From NCBI GenBank assembly GCA_019414665.1, contig DXLO01000002.1:79875-143874 (forward strand): 64,000 nt of DNA, given 5' to 3'. Below, in pieces: positions 1 through 8,460 of this stretch. Under the pieces are notes generated by a model. That model was not told the origin of the DNA, searched no databases, and was given only the letters and a program-made list of their open reading frames with translations. How positions within the stretch are numbered: the stretch's first letter is position 1; every line of letters starts with the position of its first letter. Origin of the DNA: Bacteroides sp. (GTDB lineage Bacteria; Bacteroidota; Bacteroidia; Bacteroidales; Bacteroidaceae). A program made the translations under genes and the position numbers.

Positions 1-1
1 C

Positions 2-190
2 GAGAAATTACCTGAAGATGGTAAAGCCTGCCAATCAGCTGAAATTTATCAGAAGGAAGTACTGGCAAAGGATGAAAACGGTTATCAGGGCTTGGCTTTG
101 TTGATGGATACGGTGGAAGTGACCGGAGTAAAAGGAGTTTTTGTCAATAAGGAAGCCATTGAGAATTTCTTTAGCCGGTTAGAGAAATAA
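2..190 (+). CDS. 3' end of an unidentified protein (partial)
   Basis: An open frame enters from the left edge and ends at TAA 188-190, giving 62 residues that finish in NKEAIENFFSRLEK. The composition is that of a real soluble protein (charged, balanced), but I do not recognise the family from this tail. The stop codon is followed by a palindromic element at 214-286 ending in a T run, which would serve as its terminator. The start lies outside the window. Confidence 0.6.
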   Translation, partial: EKLPEDGKACQSAEIYQKEVLAKDENGYQGLALLMDTVEVTGVKGVFVNKEAIENFFSRLEK

Positions 191-213
191 GTAAATAATA
201 GCTGTAATTTAAT

Positions 214-286
214 GAGGGGAGCAAAACTAAAATGACCTGATCATATAGTGCGATAGGTTGTTTTAGTTTTGACATCTCCCTTTTTT
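214..286. repeat. Palindromic GTCAAAAC-type element, copy 1, terminator-like
   Basis: The left arm (GGGGAGCAAAACTAAAATGA region, 217-238) pairs with the right arm (AGGTTGTTTTAGTTTTGACA region, 255-280), and TTTTTT follows. The same end sequence (GTCAAAACT / AGTTTTGACA, then a CTCCC- or CCTC-like edge) recurs at 20126-20279 and 26363-26546 with unrelated interiors. This copy is the shortest and is almost all stem. It lies between two converging genes, so it may terminate both. Confidence 0.6.
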
Positions 287-295
287 ATTTATGGT

Positions 296-793
296 TCATT
301 CTTTCTTCTTTAGATCTATTTCTCCGGAGAAAGAAATAGATTGTCTGTTTGTGGGGGTGACCTGTATGTTACTGCTGCCATTGGGATAAATGGTGATATT
401 GTAAAGGTAATTGTCTTCCTCGTTCCGTACTTTTAGTGTGATTTTAGCATTTCCCTTTTTGCTATATGTTGAAGTATATTCTGATAAAGGAGCACTAAAA
501 TTTAATCCTTTTCCACCTCCGTAAGGAACGTTATACGCCACTCCGAAATAAGGCAGATAGGAATATACCGAATCGTTTCTTATTTCTAAAGAATAATCGG
601 AAGTCAGGTGTTTGCTGCCTCCTTTCATAGGCATTACCCGGTCCACATTGATTTTGTATGCCTTTGCGTCAACAGCCTCGCGTACTGCTTGTTCTCTTTG
701 TTGTTTCTTCTCTTTCTTGTTCTGAGCCGTTATAGGTATCATACTGCCTGATAGAAGGAGACTTGCCAAAAGGAATAATTTATTTGCTTTCAT
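296..793 (-). CDS. DUF4251 domain-containing exported protein
   Basis: A 165-residue protein with an N-terminal signal segment (MKANKLFLLASLLLSG) followed by a lysine-rich linker and a beta-rich domain (about residues 35-163) that looks like DUF4251, a family of unknown function common in Bacteroidales. The frame is open further upstream to 880, but I chose the ATG at 791-793. It gives a clean signal peptide, it has GAGAG just upstream, and a good -7 box (TATCTTTG, 827-834 on the minus strand) lies inside the would-be extension. It sits downstream of the rha operon on the same strand, separated by a terminator, so it is probably its own unit. Role unknown. Confidence 0.7.
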   Translation of the reverse strand: MKANKLFLLASLLLSGSMIPITAQNKKEKKQQREQAVREAVDAKAYKINVDRVMPMKGGSKHLTSDYSLEIRNDSVYSYLPYFGVAYNVPYGGGKGLNFSAPLSEYTSTYSKKGNAKITLKVRNEEDNYLYNITIYPNGSSNIQVTPTNRQSISFSGEIDLKKKE

Positions 794-826
794 ATCTCTC
801 TGTAGGTTTAGTGAATCTGTCCTTGC

Positions 827-834
827 CAAAGATA
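827..834 (-). promoter_or_regulatory. -7 box for the DUF4251 gene
   Basis: TATCTTTG on the minus strand matches the Bacteroides TAnnTTTG -7 consensus exactly and lies 33 bp upstream of the chosen start. I see no clear -33 TTTG. This site argues against starting the gene at 880. Confidence 0.5.
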
Positions 835-924
835 GCCAAAAAGAATACTCATTGTTCTGAAAAAAACATAAGATAATCAAACTGTCAATGAGTTAAGTAC
901 GCGATTTATCTTTTGAGTCCCGAT

Positions 925-968
925 AATAAAAAAGATGATTTGTCCCCATGCGGAGTCAAATCATCTTT
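925..968 (-). terminator. Terminator of the rhamnose operon
   Basis: AAAGATGATTTG (931-942) and CAAATCATCTTT (957-968) form a perfect 12-bp stem. On the minus strand the stem is followed by TTTTTATT, so it ends transcription coming from rhaD. Confidence 0.75.
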
Positions 969-1001
969 AAAATCTCCCCATTAGGGGAAGACTATAAAAT
1001 A

Positions 1002-1811
1002 TTATTTGGGTAGATTAAAAGCCACACTCATTTCTTTCATCTGTTCCTGACTCATACCGTCCGGCTCAAATCCCATATTCTTGGCAGCGATGTAAATCAA
1101 TGCGGATTTATTTAAAACATCGATTTGGTCGAATGCGGCCATTACGTCACGGTCAACGGCAAAAATGCCGTGTTTTTCCCACATAACGACATCATAATCG
1201 GCTAGTTCCTTGATGGTTGCATCGGCTAATTCTACAGAACTAGGCAATTGATAAGGAATCATGCCCAGGCCACGCGGACAGAATGCTTTTGTTTCAGGAA
1301 TCATACTCCATAACAGGTTGGTTGCCACATCTTTTTCCATGAACTTTTTGTTGTGAGACAGGGCAATCAGTTCGATGGGGTGTGTATGCACGGATGCTTT
1401 GTAAGGAGAACCTATGCTGATGAGGTAATTGTGTACGCTCAGGTGGGAGGGAACTTCCGAAGTAGGTTGAACCGGTTTGTCGGCAATGATGACATAGCTG
1501 GCACAGTCATCCAAAATACGGATGACAGAACCGTTGTCCATAGGCCAACGCGCCAAATCCCGCATACGCATATTGGTTCCTTTGCAATAAAAATAACAGC
1601 CTTTCAAGTGAGGCAGTGTTACACCGATTTGTTTTACTTCGCTGATAGCGGGCATCTGACGGATTTCATCGTCTACATATTCGGTGATATTGACGGTGAT
1701 ATTACCTCCGTTACGTTCGGCCCATCCTTTTTGCCACAAATATCCGGCTACTTCGGCTACTTTATTCACCTCTTTGGCCAATTCAGGGCGATTGTCTAAG
1801 ATTGATTTCAT
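1002..1811 (-). CDS. rhaD: Rhamnulose-1-phosphate aldolase
   Basis: A class II, zinc-dependent aldolase of 269 residues that splits L-rhamnulose 1-phosphate into dihydroxyacetone phosphate and L-lactaldehyde, the last step of L-rhamnose breakdown in the cytoplasm. The metal-binding signature is visible: H142 and H144 in SVHTHPIEL, H214 in WEKHGIF, and the catalytic glutamate E119 in SEVPSH. All lie within two residues of the E. coli RhaD positions (141, 143, 212, 117). Length is normal. It is the last gene of the rhaB-rhaA-rhaT-rhaD run and is followed by a strong terminator. No lactaldehyde reductase gene follows. Confidence 0.95.
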   Translation of the reverse strand: MKSILDNRPELAKEVNKVAEVAGYLWQKGWAERNGGNITVNITEYVDDEIRQMPAISEVKQIGVTLPHLKGCYFYCKGTNMRMRDLARWPMDNGSVIRILDDCASYVIIADKPVQPTSEVPSHLSVHNYLISIGSPYKASVHTHPIELIALSHNKKFMEKDVATNLLWSMIPETKAFCPRGLGMIPYQLPSSVELADATIKELADYDVVMWEKHGIFAVDRDVMAAFDQIDVLNKSALIYIAAKNMGFEPDGMSQEQMKEMSVAFNLPK

Positions 1812-1896
1812 ATCTTTTTTATTTGATTGTTCATAGGATATTGTTATTCATCTTTTTCATTCTGAATAACAGTATGCTACAAATATAGTAATTCTT

Positions 1897-2916
1897 TTAA
1901 AATAAATTAGGAAATACGAGAGAAAAGATAAGAACTACCAGTCCGGTTATCAGAACAGTGATAGTCCGGGTAGATACGCCTTTCCATTCTTTTAATAAAA
2001 TACCCCATACGTTACTGAAAGTAACATTCAAAGCCATCAATATACACCATGAGAAAGCTAGCAGTACAGGACTTTCGGTCAGGAAACTTTTACCCATTTC
2101 CAAACCGAAGAATTGCATATACCACAGTACTCCTGCCAAAGCACAGAATATCAAGTTATTTCCCCATACATTGCTTTTGGCATAATCACTCATGGTTTTG
2201 TTGGCTATATTTTGTTGCAGACAGTAAACCGCATTGGTCAAAAAGCCTCCCAATGTTACTAGGAAGATTACGGGAAGTCCTGCATAAAGCCCTTCTACGC
2301 CTCCTGCCAATGCAGCTTCTTTGATGGGCGTTCCGGCATCGAGTCCTAAAGCGAAACAGGCACTCATCACACCTGCCAGTAGGGCTACCAACAGTCCTTT
2401 GGTCAGAGCGAAATCTTTTACTGCCGCGCGTTTTTCTTCTTCGCTCATGTTTTTGGCGCGAAGACTGCCGGCATATCCTATAATGGCAATACCCGACAAA
2501 GTGATACATACTCCCAGTAAAAGAATAAGTCCGTTTCCTTCAAACAGGTTGGTTCCGGCAAAAATGGCGGGAAAAAGTGTGCCGAATCCGGCACAGGTGC
2601 CCAGTGCGATACTTTGTCCTAAGGCCACTCCCAGATAACGCATGGAAAGACCGAAGGTGAGACCGCCTACTCCCCATAATATACCATAAAAGATGCTCAT
2701 CGGAGCACCTCCTGTTCCCCAAAGGTCAAATAAACTGCTTCCTTGAGGGATACCTAGCAACGCACCCAATAACGGGAATACCAGCCAGGCAAATACACCT
2801 TGTAGCAGCCAGAAACTTTCCCAACTCCATTCTTTCACTTTTTTTATAGGTACGTATGAACTGGATTGGCAGAAACTTCCTATGGCGATGATGATTAATC
2901 CGATAATGATTTCCAT
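1897..2916 (-). CDS. rhaT: L-rhamnose/H+ symporter
   Basis: A 339-residue integral membrane protein of the RhaT family in the drug/metabolite transporter superfamily, which brings L-rhamnose in with protons. About ten hydrophobic helices are visible, beginning with MEIIIGLIIIAIGSFCQSSS. The family-like segments WESFWLLQGVFAWLVFP and GMRYLG-type stretches are present, and length is as usual for RhaT. It lies between rhaA and rhaD. The 92-bp gap to rhaA contains a GC-rich hairpin (2952-2980) that could set relative expression inside the operon. Confidence 0.93.
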   Translation of the reverse strand: MEIIIGLIIIAIGSFCQSSSYVPIKKVKEWSWESFWLLQGVFAWLVFPLLGALLGIPQGSSLFDLWGTGGAPMSIFYGILWGVGGLTFGLSMRYLGVALGQSIALGTCAGFGTLFPAIFAGTNLFEGNGLILLLGVCITLSGIAIIGYAGSLRAKNMSEEEKRAAVKDFALTKGLLVALLAGVMSACFALGLDAGTPIKEAALAGGVEGLYAGLPVIFLVTLGGFLTNAVYCLQQNIANKTMSDYAKSNVWGNNLIFCALAGVLWYMQFFGLEMGKSFLTESPVLLAFSWCILMALNVTFSNVWGILLKEWKGVSTRTITVLITGLVVLIFSLVFPNLF

Positions 2917-2934
2917 TGTTTATATTCTTTTAGG

Positions 2935-2997
2935 CTACAATTATGTTCCCGGTAGGGGCAGCACTTGAGGCCGCCCCTACGGAAGACAATCTTGTAG
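2935..2997. repeat. GC-rich intercistronic hairpin in the rha operon
   Basis: GTAGGGGC (2952-2959) pairs with GCCCCTAC (2973-2980), and CTACAA (2935-2940) pairs with TTGTAG (2992-2997) outside it. A related GGGGCGAG...CTCGCCC and CCCCTAC motif lies inside the repeat at 20126-20279. It resembles the mobile GC-rich hairpins scattered in Bacteroides intergenic DNA. Inside an operon it may stabilise the upstream (rhaA) message or weaken downstream expression; this is inference. Confidence 0.5.
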
Positions 2998-3008
2998 TTG
3001 GATATTGA

Positions 3009-4262
3009 TTAGCGTTTCGAAGTGACTTCTGCTTCGTATTTCTCTACTTCTGCAATGAACTCTTCGCCTACGGGTACATTGTTCTTCAAGCAGAACATAT
3101 CCCATACAGCATTCCAAGGCAAAGCTTTTTCTTCTTCGAGCAGAGCCAGACGTTGGAAGCCTTGTCCGTTTGCTTCATATTCGCGCAGTTTGGCAATCGG
3201 TTCCAATAAAGCGCGTACCATACATTTTTGAGCCGCGCGGCTGCCTATAACGTATGCACCAATGCGGTTGATGGAAGCATCGAAGTAGTCAAGTCCATAG
3301 TGTACACGATCCAAGGCGTTGCAACGAACGATTTCGCTGAATAAATCCATAGTCGGGTCGTCCATGATGGTTACATGGTCTGAGTCCCAACGTACGGGGC
3401 GGCTTACGTGCAGCATCAGTTCGGGGACATACAACAACAAGGAAGAAACTTTGTCGGCAACACTTTCTGTCGGGTGGAAATGGCCGGTATCCAAGGTAAT
3501 CATTTTGTTGTTCTTGGCACCGTAGCCAATATAGAAATCATTAGAACCTACTGTATAGCTTTCCAGTCCGATACCGAATACTTTTGATTCGATACAGTCT
3601 TTCATGTTCTTATATTCTGTTGCGAAAATCTGATCCAGAGAGTCTTTCAACAAAGCACGGTATTTCATGCGGTTTACAGTGATGTCTTTGCTGCCATCGT
3701 GTACCCACAGGTTCATGATACAAGGATCGCCCTGGGCTTTACCCATCTCTTCGGCTACGGCACGACAACGTTTGGTGTGCTCAATCCAGAAGTTGCGGAT
3801 ACCTTCATCGGGATTTGATAAAGACAAGTCACCGCTTTTAGGATGAGAGAATGAAGTAGAGTTGAAATCCAGTTTCATGTTGTTTTCCTTACCCCATTCA
3901 ATCCAGCTTTTGAAGTGTTCGGGTTCTACTTCGTCACGATCTACGACTTTTCCTTGGAAGTCGCCATAAATTTCGTGCAGATTCAAACGGTGAGTACCTG
4001 GTATATATGAAGCTGCTTTCAGAATGTCTGCACGTAGTTCGTCGATGTTGCGGGCTTTGCCGGGATAGTTACCTGTAGCCTGGATACCACCGGTCAATGA
4101 ACCTGCCTGAACTTCGAAGCCGGTTACATCATCTGCTTGCCAGCAATGCAGTGACAGATGGAAATTCTGCATGGTTTCCATTACTTTTTCTGTGTCGACA
4201 CCTACAGCGGCATAACGTTCTTTTGCGATCTCATACGCTTTATTAATCAATTCTTCTTTCAT
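3009..4262 (-). CDS. rhaA: L-rhamnose isomerase
   Basis: A 417-residue cytoplasmic enzyme that converts L-rhamnose to L-rhamnulose. It is a (beta/alpha)8 xylose-isomerase-like metalloenzyme; E. coli RhaA has 419 residues. Characteristic blocks are visible: FHLSLHCWQADDVTGFE near residue 30, the metal-site region GLESYTVGSNDFYIGYG followed by LDTGHFHPTE, and SRPVRWDSDHV. The gene follows rhaB with a 42-bp gap and is followed by rhaT. In Bacteroides literature the gene is also called rhaI. Confidence 0.95.
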   Translation of the reverse strand: MKEELINKAYEIAKERYAAVGVDTEKVMETMQNFHLSLHCWQADDVTGFEVQAGSLTGGIQATGNYPGKARNIDELRADILKAASYIPGTHRLNLHEIYGDFQGKVVDRDEVEPEHFKSWIEWGKENNMKLDFNSTSFSHPKSGDLSLSNPDEGIRNFWIEHTKRCRAVAEEMGKAQGDPCIMNLWVHDGSKDITVNRMKYRALLKDSLDQIFATEYKNMKDCIESKVFGIGLESYTVGSNDFYIGYGAKNNKMITLDTGHFHPTESVADKVSSLLLYVPELMLHVSRPVRWDSDHVTIMDDPTMDLFSEIVRCNALDRVHYGLDYFDASINRIGAYVIGSRAAQKCMVRALLEPIAKLREYEANGQGFQRLALLEEEKALPWNAVWDMFCLKNNVPVGEEFIAEVEKYEAEVTSKR

Positions 4263-4304
4263 GATATTATTTGTTTGTTTAATGAATAAATTTCAAGGTG
4301 AATA

Positions 4305-5783
4305 TTAAATATCTTCTCTATAATGAGCTAAATACTTCTTATATGCTTCTTCCCATTCTTCTGCTTGCTGGGGCTCAAAAGAAACGGTTTCTATGGAAGT
4401 GCTGATTAGTTGGCGCATAGCCGCGATATCGCTTACCAGCCCGTTGGCTTTTGCCTGTAACATAATGTTACCGATAGCTGTTCCTTCACTGGGACCTGCT
4501 ATAACAGGTACGCCCACTGCATTGCAAGTGAACTGGTTTAACAGATTGTTTCGTGAGCCTCCACCGATAATGTGCAGCTTTTCGATGGGGAACGGGGCCA
4601 TTTGTTGCAAATAGCCGAATACTTGTTTGTAGCGCAGGGCAAGACTGTCGAATATGCAACGGGTGATTTCGCCATAACTCTGTGGTACAGGTTGGTTGGT
4701 TTCTTTGCAATAATGTCCGATGGCTTGAATCATAGATGTCGGATTGGAGAAGCAGGGGGCATCGGGATTGATGAGACTGCGGAAAGCGGGAACTGTCAGA
4801 GCGGCATCTATCAGTTCTGTGTAAGAATAGTTGTTGGTTGATTCCCATTCTTTGCGGCAACGCTCCAACAGCCACATGCCACAGATGTTTTTCAGGAACC
4901 GGGTAGTTCCTTCCACACCTCCTTCATTGGTGAAGTTCTGTTCAAAGCTTTCCTTATTTATAATGGCATCTTTCACTTCAATTCCCATCAGGCTCCACGT
5001 ACCGGAACTCAGATAAGCGAATCTTTCGTTTTGTGCTGGTACGGCAGCCACGGCTGAACCTGTGTCATGACCGGCAACGGCAATGACTGGAATAGCTCCC
5101 AGACCTGTGATTTTCTGCACTTCTTCTGTCAGTACTCCGATAGGCTCTCCCGGGAAAACGAAACGGCCGAACTGTTCTTCCTTGATATCTGCTACATCCA
5201 GCAGTTCCTTTTCGAAGCGTTTGGTGCGCGGATTCAACATCTGGGAAGTAGAAGCGATGGTATATTCTGTTACCATTTTACCGGTCAGCATATAGCTTAA
5301 GGCATCCGGCATAAACAGTATTTTATCGGCTGCTTCCAAGGCCGAGCAATGATTGCGGTGGAGTGTTGACAATTGGAACAAGGAATTGAAATTCATAATT
5401 TGAATTCCAGTGATGTCATATACTCGTTCACGGGGAATATGGGTAAAATATTCTTCAGGTGCACCTGTTGTGTGAGGGTCGCGGTAGCAATAAGGATTGC
5501 GGAGTAACTCTCCGTCTTTGCCCACGAATACGAAATCCACCCCCCAAGTATCGATACCGATGGACCGGATAGGCAGATTGTCTTTGGCTACCACTTTCAG
5601 TCCCCTGATAATTTCATTGTATAAGGCGTAAATATCCCAATAACAATGTCCTCCGGTTTCTATAATATGATTAGGGAAACGAGTCAGTTCTTTCAACTCC
5701 ATTTTGCCTTCTCCCAGGCAACCTAAGATGGTACGTCCACTGGTGGCACCCAGGTCTACCGCAAAGAAATAAGTGTGTTCCAT
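4305..5783 (-). CDS. rhaB: Rhamnulokinase
   Basis: A 492-residue sugar kinase of the FGGY family that phosphorylates L-rhamnulose at C1 with ATP. The N-terminal phosphate-binding motif DLGATSGR is at residues 10-17. The catalytic aspartate is D240 in AVAGHDTGSA, equivalent to D237 of E. coli RhaB. The C-terminal ATP-binding IIGGGSRNNLLNQ motif is also present. It is the first gene of the operon, with a -7 box TATTTTTG at 5827-5820 on the minus strand, 37 bp before the start. Confidence 0.95.
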   Translation of the reverse strand: MEHTYFFAVDLGATSGRTILGCLGEGKMELKELTRFPNHIIETGGHCYWDIYALYNEIIRGLKVVAKDNLPIRSIGIDTWGVDFVFVGKDGELLRNPYCYRDPHTTGAPEEYFTHIPRERVYDITGIQIMNFNSLFQLSTLHRNHCSALEAADKILFMPDALSYMLTGKMVTEYTIASTSQMLNPRTKRFEKELLDVADIKEEQFGRFVFPGEPIGVLTEEVQKITGLGAIPVIAVAGHDTGSAVAAVPAQNERFAYLSSGTWSLMGIEVKDAIINKESFEQNFTNEGGVEGTTRFLKNICGMWLLERCRKEWESTNNYSYTELIDAALTVPAFRSLINPDAPCFSNPTSMIQAIGHYCKETNQPVPQSYGEITRCIFDSLALRYKQVFGYLQQMAPFPIEKLHIIGGGSRNNLLNQFTCNAVGVPVIAGPSEGTAIGNIMLQAKANGLVSDIAAMRQLISTSIETVSFEPQQAEEWEEAYKKYLAHYREDI

Positions 5784-6089
5784 GCCTTTATTTTTGATTT
5801 TAAGGAATTAATAGTGATGCAAAAATAGTTTATTCCCCGAAAGTCGTCCTTGTTTTTTTGATATTATAACTGTTGGATTTGGTTGTACCTGCCGTAAAAC
5901 ATAATATTACCGTCTTTTTAAGAAGATCGCATTGAAAAGAAGAATTTGGTGTGATTTTGGTTTACTCTTGGGATGATGGATAAGAGCTTTATTGAAAATA
6001 TGCATAAAGTCGCAAAAATATTCTCTTTTTTGTATCTATATTCCCGAATATTCTGTAATTTTGCAGCCGAATCAGAATAATTATGCAGT
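5784..6089. promoter_or_regulatory. Divergent rhaB / argR promoter region
   Basis: This 306-bp gap carries outward promoters for both operons. Toward rhaB there is TATTTTTG (minus strand, 5820-5827) without a clear -33 box. Toward argR there is TAATTTTG (6056-6063), 27 bp before the argR start. Just upstream of and overlapping the argR box are AT-rich dyads (TTGAAAATATGCATAA at 5992-6007 and CCCGAATATTC near 6043-6053). These could be ArgR operators giving autoregulation, but the match is only suggestive. I see no obvious RhaR site. Confidence 0.5.
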
Positions 6090-6566
6090 ATGAAGAGCAA
6101 GAATAGCAGACTTGATGCCATTAAGATTATTATTTCGAGCAAGGAAGTAGGTAGCCAGGAAGAGTTGTTGCAGGAATTGGCGAAAGAAGGATTCCGATTG
6201 ACCCAAGCTACTTTGTCTCGTGACTTGAAGCAGTTGAAAGTGGCGAAAGCAGCCAGTATGAACGGAAATTATGTATATGTATTGCCAAACAATACCATGT
6301 ACAAACGTATGACTGAGCAACATTCGGCCAGTGAGATGTTGATGCATAATGGATTTATTTCCATTGAATTTTCGGCTAATCTGGCAGTAATCAAGACTCG
6401 TCCCGGATATGCTAGTAGTTTGGCTTATGATATTGATAACCGGAACTTTGATGAAATATTGGGAACTATTGCTGGTGATGATACTATTATGCTTGTCATT
6501 CGTGAAGGCTGCACAAGAGCGGGAGTGAAGAATGCGCTTTCATTGATTATACCGAATATACAATAA
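6090..6566 (+). CDS. argR: Arginine repressor ArgR
   Basis: A 158-residue regulator, the usual ArgR length. The N-terminal winged helix holds the DNA-contact signature QATLSRDLKQL (about residues 38-48). The C-terminal hexamerisation and arginine-binding domain holds GTIAGDDTIMLVIREG, including the conserved GDDT aspartates. Known ArgR proteins bind arginine and repress arginine biosynthesis genes. It is first in the operon argR-GNAT-argG-argC-argD, so feedback on its own operon is likely. The start ATG lies 27 bp after a -7 box. Confidence 0.93.
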   Translation: MKSKNSRLDAIKIIISSKEVGSQEELLQELAKEGFRLTQATLSRDLKQLKVAKAASMNGNYVYVLPNNTMYKRMTEQHSASEMLMHNGFISIEFSANLAVIKTRPGYASSLAYDIDNRNFDEILGTIAGDDTIMLVIREGCTRAGVKNALSLIIPNIQ

Positions 6567-6588
6567 AATAATATAGATAAAAAAGGAA

Positions 6589-7146
6589 ATGGATGCTAAA
6601 CAAGTGGATGTGATGGTGGCAGATGCCTCACATGAAGTTTACGTTGATAAAATTTTAGATACTATTAGAGAGGCGGCTAAGGTACGCGGAACAGGCATTG
6701 CAGAACGCACACATGAATATGTGACTACAAAGATGAAAGAAGGAAAGGCGATTATTGCTTTATGTGGAGAGGATTTTGCAGGATTTACCTATATTGAGTC
6801 ATGGGGAAACAAGCAATATGTAGCAACTTCGGGATTGATTGTGCATCCCAATTATCGTGGGATGGGCTTGGCCAAGCGTATAAAGGCGGCTTCGTTCCGA
6901 TTGGCACGTCTGCGATGGCCTAAAGCGAAGATATTCAGTCTGACCAGTGGCGCGGCGGTAATGAAAATGAATACAGAACTGGGATATGTTCCTGTAACTT
7001 TCAATGAACTGACTGATGATGAGGCCTTTTGGAAAGGTTGTGAAGGCTGTATCAATCACGATATATTAGTGGCAAAGAACCGTAAGTTCTGTATTTGTAC
7101 AGCCATGCTTTACGATCCGGCTTTGCACGAAGAAGACACTATTTAA
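6589..7146 (+). CDS. GNAT family N-acetyltransferase of the arginine operon
   Basis: A 185-residue GNAT-fold protein. The acyl-CoA binding segment is visible as GLIVHPNYRGMGLAKRI (motif A, R/QxxGxG/A type), followed by SLTSGAAVMKMNTELGYVPV. It lies 22 bp after argR and before argG. Because the operon has no other N-acylglutamate synthase, it may make the N-acylated glutamate that feeds argC and argD. Some Bacteroidales use N-succinyl rather than N-acetyl intermediates, so its donor could be succinyl-CoA. That role is inference from position. Confidence 0.75.
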   Translation: MDAKQVDVMVADASHEVYVDKILDTIREAAKVRGTGIAERTHEYVTTKMKEGKAIIALCGEDFAGFTYIESWGNKQYVATSGLIVHPNYRGMGLAKRIKAASFRLARLRWPKAKIFSLTSGAAVMKMNTELGYVPVTFNELTDDEAFWKGCEGCINHDILVAKNRKFCICTAMLYDPALHEEDTI

Positions 7147-7160
7147 TAAATTAAAAATTA

Positions 7161-7227
7161 AGAATTAAAAATTAAAAGATGGCTGCGCGTTCATGTACTT
7201 ATTTCTCAGTTTTCAATTTTTAATTCT
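7161..7227. repeat. AT-rich inverted repeat before argG
   Basis: AGAATTAAAAATTAAAA (7161-7177) pairs with TTTTCAATTTTTAATTCT (7210-7227). The element fills the 100-bp gap between the GNAT gene and argG. A related sequence stands just before the acyl-CoA synthetase gene at 31393-31466. In the argR operon it could act as a leader hairpin or an RNA-stability element; function unknown. Confidence 0.5.
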
Positions 7228-7246
7228 CAATTAAAATAATATCATT

Positions 7247-8455
7247 ATGGAAGAAAAGAAGAAAAAAGTAGTAGTAGCATTCAGCGGGGGGCTTGATACC
7301 TCTTTCACTGTAATGTATCTGGCTAAGGAAAAAGGGTATGAAGTGTATGCTGCTTGTGCAAACACGGGTGGTTTCAGTGAGGAGCAGCTGAAGCAGAACG
7401 AAGAGAACGCTTACAAACTGGGTGCTGTGAAGTATGTGACATTGGATGTGACCCGGGAATACTATGAGAAGAGCTTGAAATATATGGTATTCGGTAATGT
7501 GCTCCGTAATGGTACTTATCCTATTTCTGTAAGTTCTGAACGTATCTTCCAAGGGTTGGCCATAGCGCGTTATGCTAATGAAATAGGTGCGGACGCTATC
7601 GCACACGGCTCGACTGGTGCGGGTAATGACCAGATTCGTTTCGATATGACTTTTCTGGTATTGGCTCCGGGGGTTGAGATCATCACATTGACCCGTGACA
7701 TGGCATTAAGCCGTCAGCAGGAAATTGATTATTTGAATGAACATGGTTTTGCCGCTGACTTTACAAAATTGAAATATTCTTATAATGTAGGTCTTTGGGG
7801 AACTTCTATCTGCGGTGGGGAAATATTGGACTCTGCGCAGGGTTTGCCCGAAAGTGCTTATTTGAAACAGGTGACCAAGGAAGGAAGCGAACAGCTTCGT
7901 CTTACATTTGAAAAAGGTGAGCTGAAGGCTGTTAATGACGAGAAGTTTGATGATCCTATCAAGGCTATTCAGAAAGTGGAAGAGATCGGTGCACCCTACG
8001 GTATCGGCCGTGACATGCACGTTGGGGATACCATTATCGGTATCAAAGGGCGTGTAGGATTCGAGGCTGCTGCTCCTATGCTGATTATCGGAGCCCATCG
8101 TTTCCTTGAAAAATATACGTTGAGCAAGTGGCAGCAATACTGGAAAGACCAGGTTGCCAACTGGTATGGAATGTTCTTGCATGAAAGTCAGTATCTGGAA
8201 CCGGTAATGCGCGATATTGAGGCAATGTTGCAGGAATCTCAGCGTAATGTAAACGGTACAGCTATCTTGGAACTCCGTCCGCTTTCATTCTCTACTGTGG
8301 GTGTTGAATCGAAAGACGACCTGGTGAAGACCAAATTCGGTGAATATGGTGAAATGCAGAAGGGATGGACAGCAGAAGATGCCAAAGGCTTTATCAAAGT
8401 GACTTCTACACCTTTGCGTGTTTATTATAATAACCACAAGGACGAAGAAATTTAA
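7247..8455 (+). CDS. argG: Argininosuccinate synthase
   Basis: A 402-residue ATP-dependent ligase that joins citrulline and aspartate to form argininosuccinate in arginine biosynthesis. The ATP pyrophosphatase P-loop AFSGGLDTS is at residues 11-19. Further family blocks are IAHGSTGAGNDQIRFD and YSYNVGLWGTSICGGEI. Length is normal. It ends 5 bp before argC, so the two are surely cotranscribed. Confidence 0.95.
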   Translation: MEEKKKKVVVAFSGGLDTSFTVMYLAKEKGYEVYAACANTGGFSEEQLKQNEENAYKLGAVKYVTLDVTREYYEKSLKYMVFGNVLRNGTYPISVSSERIFQGLAIARYANEIGADAIAHGSTGAGNDQIRFDMTFLVLAPGVEIITLTRDMALSRQQEIDYLNEHGFAADFTKLKYSYNVGLWGTSICGGEILDSAQGLPESAYLKQVTKEGSEQLRLTFEKGELKAVNDEKFDDPIKAIQKVEEIGAPYGIGRDMHVGDTIIGIKGRVGFEAAAPMLIIGAHRFLEKYTLSKWQQYWKDQVANWYGMFLHESQYLEPVMRDIEAMLQESQRNVNGTAILELRPLSFSTVGVESKDDLVKTKFGEYGEMQKGWTAEDAKGFIKVTSTPLRVYYNNHKDEEI

Positions 8456-8460
8456 TAAGT

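Noticed and set aside
1353..1799. 148-residue open frame antisense to rhaD
   Set aside because: It lies wholly inside a clear rhaD gene, has no family match or promoter, and reads like the complement of a conserved enzyme.
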